NCBI GenBank assembly: GCA_951799425.1
Contig: OX637410.1
Coordinates: forward strand, 1,922,001 to 1,986,000
Direction of reading: 5' to 3'
Origin: Ilex aquifolium
Lineage: Eukaryota > Streptophyta > Magnoliopsida > Aquifoliales > Aquifoliaceae
Length of the DNA: 64,000 nucleotides
In this document: positions 58,864-64,000 of the stretch, piece after piece
Layout: the number at the start of each line of letters is the position of its first letter
Position numbering within the stretch: position 1 is the stretch's first letter
Notes under the pieces: model-generated
The model's database searches: none
What the model was told of the DNA's origin: nothing
The model's input: the letters and a program-made list of their open reading frames with translations, nothing else
Program-made: the position numbers and the translations under genes

Positions 58864-59434
58864 AGGATGAATTAAGCTATGAAATATTCAATGTTATGCC
58901 CTCAACAAAATCAGTTGTGTTCTTTATTGTTTGTTGTATATATTTGTGTTTATTTGCACACACGCGCGCTATGTTTTTGTGGATTTGATTGTTTGAATAT
59001 TCATCCATACATAGTTATGCAATTGGGTTTGAATTTTGGGATCAACGTGAGAATGATTACGACCATATTAATTAAATATTAATTTAATCAATTGTCATGG
59101 TGAGAGTAGGTTGTGGTGACTAAAGGGGTTCTCACATTCTTTCCTAAATCTTTGTAAGATGAGTTAATTGTGGTGGTTTAGGTTTTAATTAATAATTAAG
59201 TGGGCTAAAATTGAATAATCTATTCACCCCTCTAGGTATAGTGCCTTGAACTCCACGTGTATAATCGTGAGGGAAGATATACATTGGGTTCCCCTTCTCT
59301 AAATAACACATTCGAAACTAACTAGTAGTAACAATAGATCTCTTGGAAGCAAAAACTACGTATGTAAGCAAAAACAAGATAAACCTACAAGTGCCTAATG
59401 CAACCTCAAGGCAACCTTCTCTGATACCAATTTT
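58864..59434. other. No gene; Copia-like primer site and inverted repeat arm
   Basis: AT-rich, without a supported ORF. The complement of 59420-59429 is TGGTATCAGA, an initiator-Met primer site next to a possible LTR edge (TGAGGAGGAG at 59435). 59208-59290 is an inverted, roughly 70 percent match to 59443-59530, including CTAGAGGGG and GTGAATAG. Confidence 0.35.
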
Positions 59435-60950
59435 TGAGGAGGAGATTATGTAGATCTTCCCTCATGATTAAACACATGGGTTGCTAGACACTTCCTAGAG
59501 GGGAAGGGGTGAATAGGTTAATTAAAATTAAGCTTAAACAAACACCAATTCTAATCTAGATCTACCACAACTACCACTTCTCACAATGATACGTAAATTT
59601 AACGAAAAAACCCCTTTTCAACCACCACACCCATTAAACCCATGAAGATTGATGTATTGATTTTATCACATTATCGATTAACACTCACTCTCTGACGACG
59701 ATCTCAATCCAATGAATAAACTCAATCAAACGACTATGTATGATATGAATATTCAATCAATCAATTAATCAAATACATTGTGTTTATGTGTGGTAAAATT
59801 GAAAGTGTATATATAAAAATCAAAAAGAAAAATAATTTTTGTTATCGCGAAAACCCTCCTTGGAAAAAATCACGAGGAATCTCCCTAAGGTTCACCAAAT
59901 CCTCATCCATTATCCCAAAGTTAGTTTGCAAGTACTCGAGTCTTATATCTCAACCAATACTATGGGTAGACACTCTTTTTCTTCAATAAAACTTTTCGCC
60001 GAAAGTCCCTCTTTGACATTATGGATAGCCTCACTTTGACATTAGGCCACGAGCAATTTTCTCTACCAAGATCCTTCGTATGCACACTTCCAATGGGCTT
60101 GGTACAACCAACCAAGCTCTTCTTCTACAAGGTGTAGGAATCACAAGATGGTAGCCTTTGGATTTTAGGGATCTCAGGTTGTGGTCAAGCTCTCAAGATA
60201 TAATGTAGACTAATTTCTCTTTTAAAAGGATTATAAGAGGCTTACCCTAGGTGGGGAATGCATCCTTCAATTTATAAGCTTGGAATAGGGATTGTTTTGG
60301 GGTCCAAGAAAATACATTTGTGAACAAACACTTAAGCAGTGGGAGGGTGGTGGTCATTGGAATAAAATTTGGAATCAAACTAGAACATTAGAGTAAGGAC
60401 CGCTCGAGCATCCTGAGAGCGACCTATAGAGCAATCTGATCTGCCAAACACTTGTCCTTCCCTGAATTTGTCCTAAGTCTTTAGAGATCTCTCTAGTGAA
60501 GACTAGCAAACATAGGGTATTCCCTACTAATTTTTTAAGTCTAAAATCAAATAAAAAACTAGTCCTCTTGAACACTAAAGGGTGTTGCTCAAAAAGCGTC
60601 CAATAAAGGCTCAAACTATGTTTTTAAAACACAAAGAGGTTTAGAAAAAAATTTCTTTGAATATCACCTAGGAGCCATACATGAATCAACACTAATTCAA
60701 TTATACCAAGGGTTCTTAGGTCTTTAAGGTCATTACCTTTGTCATAAGCAAGAAGGTGCATGCAGAGAGTTCTTTTAATGTACTTTGAAGCATGATCTCC
60801 TCCCTTCCATTGACGCTTTCAAATCTTCATCGTTGTAACATCATGACCGTGGAATAATTTGAGATTTACATAGACTTTATGAAATTAGTCAATTACAAAA
60901 CAGGATCTAACAACACATATGCAGTGAATGCCTATGAGTGCCTATATGCA
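59435..60950 (-). repeat. Possible Copia-type LTR on the minus strand
   Basis: It adjoins the primer site complement at 59420-59429. It has no coding capacity I can support. I could not define its far end; TRIM sequence starts at 60951. Short ORFs here look random. Confidence 0.3.
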
Positions 60951-61128
60951 TGTAACACCCCACCCTCCACATGGCATAATATTGTCTGCTTTGGGCCCAT
61001 TGGCCCTCACGGTTTTGTTCCTTCCAGTACCCCTGGGAAAAGGCCTTATGCCATGTAAGACAAGGGGCTTACTTATAAGCCCAGCAACTTTTTCCTCCCT
61101 AACCGATGTGGAACACCAGGATCTCACA
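60951..61128 (-). repeat. TRIM LTR
   Basis: 178 bp, from TGTAACACCCC to GATCTCACA. The complement reads TGTGAGATCC, then the plant LTR word TTCCACATCGGTTAGGGAGG, then CTTATAAGTAAG as a TATA-like box. The first 110 bases recur at 63887-64000. A polypurine tract complement abuts it on the right, so it is the 3' LTR of a minus-strand miniature element. Confidence 0.65.
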
Positions 61129-61253
61129 ATCCACCCCCCTTAGGGCTGCACATCCCCGTGCAGCAGCTCGCCAGCTACCTGCCCGCCCACTACACGCAAG
61201 CACGACAGGGGCCCACACTCGATCCAGGCGAGAGTCGGCTCTGATACCAAACT
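61129..61253 (-). mobile_element. TRIM internal domain
   Basis: About 121 bp between a polypurine tract (complement of 61129-61142, TAAGGGGGGTGGAT) and an initiator-Met primer site (complement of 61237-61249, TGGTATCAGAGCC). It is noncoding, as expected of a TRIM. The expected second TRIM LTR on the right is missing; a large unrelated LTR starts at 61254. Confidence 0.62.
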
Positions 61254-63430
61254 TGTGACGCCCCAAAATCCATCCTGGAAGGCATTACTATCTAAAACCA
61301 TCCAATCATGAGAGCAACTATAATAACCATTTAATAATAAACCATCCATCCATTTGACAGAGAATAAATTCTAAAGCCATTAAAACATTGAAACTTCTCC
61401 AGCTTACAATTCAAAACCAAATAGGATCTAGTAGCGAAATAATTAAACTATCTAAAATATTGTTTCATAAAAAAATCTCCCAAACACTAAATCAAGAATA
61501 AAACAACTATATTCCTCTAAGATAGGGTCCACATCTTGATTCTCCAATAGCACGTAATCAACCTGCTCATCCACATAGACATCCTCTTATGTGCCAAAAT
61601 ATGTAAGTGTGTTGTAGGGGGTGAGCAAAAGCCCGTAGAAAATCCATCTCAAATCCAAACAAGGTTTTAAAACAATGAAAATAAGGCAAGTCTCTTTTAG
61701 AAAATAATATATATTAATTTTTGAGAGTAAAATCATGATAGCTGTAATGATCTCAAGTGTACGGAATACAGTAAATCAATAACAAGAATAAACATGCCAG
61801 AAATTAAAGTAATCAATAATTAATTCAGTAGCATAATTCCATATTCTCATGCATGTTGGTTCATCCACATTCTCGTGTATGTTAGTTCATCCCCATTTCA
61901 TGTAGGTTGGTTGTTTATCAGGAATCTACACAACGATTCTACCTCGTTCACCTATCACAACCACACAATCTCAATCATTCCCCACAGGGCACATCACAGA
62001 CACTTTAGGAAGGGCGTATACCGTCTCCCACGGCATTGACGAATCCTTCCCATGAAAGGTATACCATCCCTCAGCCTCGAACTTACGTGAACAATAGTGG
62101 TTGCTCTCACAAACAACAATTCACTACAAGTGTTAGGCAACCATCTCACCCACACTGGGATAGACTAACCTCTAACACTCTACGGCAGCTCTCGAAGGCA
62201 ATTCAAGTTCATCACAACAAACCATACAAGAGATGAAACAACAGTTTTCTCAACACCACAATCTTAATCAATCACAATTTTCATTAACAATTCAAGTATA
62301 AAAATTTCACAATTCTCAATATACTACAGTAATAAGGAATTAAAATATGCAAGAGATCATCTCAAGAAAACATTCACAATTTCGATATCAAAATTCTAGG
62401 GTTTAGCCAAAAATCACAATATCTTGGAACAAAAACAAGTATTATATGAAAACATGATTTAATCAAGAATATGAATTTAGAAATCAAGAATCCATATGAA
62501 TTTCACAATAAAACATGTATCTTGGAAAAACTAGGGTTTCAAAAATTCAAGAACAATTATTCTTGAACCCAAACATGTATTTTGTTAAAAACTAAGTTTC
62601 AATGATAAAGAAATCAAGAACCCATGAGTATTTATCATATAACTACCAAGAAGATTTAAAACATACATATATAATACCCTAAGTCTCAATGAAAGAACTT
62701 GAGAAGAATCTCCTACCTTGCTTCTTGAGATCTTGATCGTAACGTGTTTCGTTGCGATTACCCCGTGTTAATCCTTCAAGATTTAGCTCGTTCTTCCTAT
62801 TTTTCTTCTCCTCAAATATCCTAGGGTTCTTGAGGTTGAAAATATAGGTAAATACACTCTAGATCGCGGCCCTAGGGTATTTATAGGCTGAAAAATAGAG
62901 AATTCCCGTATGGGCGCGGGTAGAAGTTTGCCCTTGACTTCCAGCTTGGTTTTGATATAGTTAGAGGCCGATTCACGAAATTTTCGTGAAATAAAATTTT
63001 ATAGCCCTTGAAGTCTAGTTTCTACTATCCAAATATCAAATCAATATGAATTAGGAATAAAACGTTATAGCTAAAATATAAAGTAGTGTCAAATTTCTTT
63101 ATACCCAAATCCTATCCAGAACAGGTTTTAACTCCAAAATACTTCCTAACTTCTAACACACCCCATATTACCTCTCTCAATGTTTTTCGACCTTCCGGAT
63201 TCAATGGAGGCAATATTTTGACCTAAAAACATTTAAAAACTTATTTAATCACCCTTCTTAAGATTACACACCTTTAAAACTAAGTTTGACCCGAAAGTTA
63301 ATTCGTTCGAACTCAAACTTCATGATCAATCTTTCAACCATGATTCTAAGTTTCTTCCATCTTTTTATTCATATTAGGAGTACTCTTAAGATCATATTTT
63401 ACGTATTTAATTTTAATAAGGGGTCTTACA
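61254..63430 (-). repeat. LTR-F2: large LTR, same family as the solo LTR
   Basis: 2177 bp, from TGTGACGCCCC to GGGTCTTACA on the plus strand, with a TATA complement (TATTTATA, 62878). It resembles 46329-48373 along its length. A primer site lies on its left and a polypurine tract on its right (GGGGGGTGGAT on the minus strand, from 63431). It is therefore flanked by internal sequence on both sides. Confidence 0.78.
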
Positions 63431-63886
63431 ATCCACCCCCCTAAACGAAAGTTTCGTACTCGAAACTTAATCGTCGAGTTGGTCTATCTAATTCTAATTT
63501 ACCACAGATTCCCAACGTATATTAGTCCCTTAAACATCAAATCCAAGATCAGAATAGAATATCATATTCTAAATTTGTATCCATCCTTTTCACTTATAAC
63601 ATCATTGCAGTTACTTAAAGTCCGCAAGATTACATTCCTTCACTAGAATTCATTTATCACCTCTATTCTCAATAATTGTAAATGATTGTTCCAACTAATT
63701 TCTTATCATGCATAACTACTAGATCATAATACTTAATTGTCTACTCATCAAATATCACTTCTCTTTTGAATTTCATCAATCATTTCAATAAACCTCATAT
63801 TTTCTTCTTAAATGTAGCTTATTCATAAGCATATCAAAATAACTCAAATGCAATTCCGCTATTAGGATTACTCATCTTTCCTATAC
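63431..63886 (-). other. Internal 3' end of an LTR-F element
   Basis: The complement ends with AAGTTTCGAGTACGAAACTT and then a polypurine tract before LTR-F2. This resembles the chromovirus pre-PPT motif (TTTCGGGACGAAATTT). The rest is AT-rich with no ORF I can support. Confidence 0.5.
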
Positions 63887-64000
63887 TAACACCCCACCCT
63901 CCACATGGCATAATATTGTCCGCTTTGGGCCCACTGACCCTCACGATTTTGTTCCTCCCAGTACCCCTGGGAAAAGGCCTTATGCCATGTAAGACGAGGG
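63887..64000 (-). repeat. Second TRIM LTR copy, cut by the window end
   Basis: About 114 bases nearly identical to 60953-61066 (TAACACCCCACCCTCC onward). The leading TG is missing or mutated (AC). It runs off the window. Confidence 0.65.

Noticed and set aside
60951-61128. Cassandra TRIM with a 5S rRNA-like promoter
   Set aside because: I looked for 5S rRNA internal control sequence in the LTR and saw none.

Overview
The window is plant nuclear DNA, almost certainly from a eudicot. I recognised no intact host gene, rRNA or tRNA gene. Nearly everything is LTR retrotransposon, much of it nested, with one terminal-inverted-repeat element and pieces of a TRIM. The evidence for a plant is the set of families: Athila-type Ty3/gypsy elements (tRNA-Asp primer site, DLGAS protease, post-pol ORF with the 'putative plant transposon protein' domain) and Tekay/Del-type chromoviruses (initiator-Met primer site, C-terminal chromodomain). 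Element names below (ATH1, ATH2, TEK-A and so on) are local labels.

Layout. 1-215 and 15953-16060 are two halves of a minus-strand transposon-protein ORF split by ATH1. ATH1 (216-15952) is a complete Athila-type element with 5-bp target duplications (ATAAC) and two LTRs of 1947 bp, the 5' one enlarged by a 1400-bp Harbinger-like element with TTA duplications. TEK-A (16061-33265) is a chromovirus whose 3' LTR is truncated; TEK-B (20104-28446, duplication TCACA) is nested between its gag and protease. 33266-35098 is a minus-strand, intron-containing relic of a 'putative gypsy type transposon' gene. 35113-38042 is a decayed Athila internal fragment (ATH3). ATH2 (38043-49128) is a second Athila lineage that lost its 3' end and was hit by a minus-strand solo LTR (46329-48373, duplication CATCT). 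49130-55275 is a minus-strand chromovirus remnant (TEK-C) carrying a nearly solo LTR (52278-54603, duplication CACTG). 55275-56448 is an inverted ATH2-like LTR piece. 56460-58863 is a minus-strand Athila/Tat-like LTR plus gag remnant (ATH4). 58864-60950 has no gene and a Copia-like primer site. 60951-64000 holds TRIM pieces joined to a large LTR of the same family as the solo LTR.

All pol genes here are broken, so these copies cannot be autonomous. The most interesting material is in the Athila elements between pol and the 3' LTR. ATH1 has an accessory ORF with a CX2CX4HX6C motif, also present though broken in ATH2. A 42-bp block just upstream of that ORF is almost identical in the two elements. 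In ATH1, an array of paired CGTTCGAACG palindromes with 17-19 bp spacing ends at a TATA box ahead of the third ORF and copies the geometry of the array in its own LTR promoter. Together these suggest separate expression of the downstream ORFs, either from an internal promoter or by splicing. This is an inference from sequence and has not been tested.
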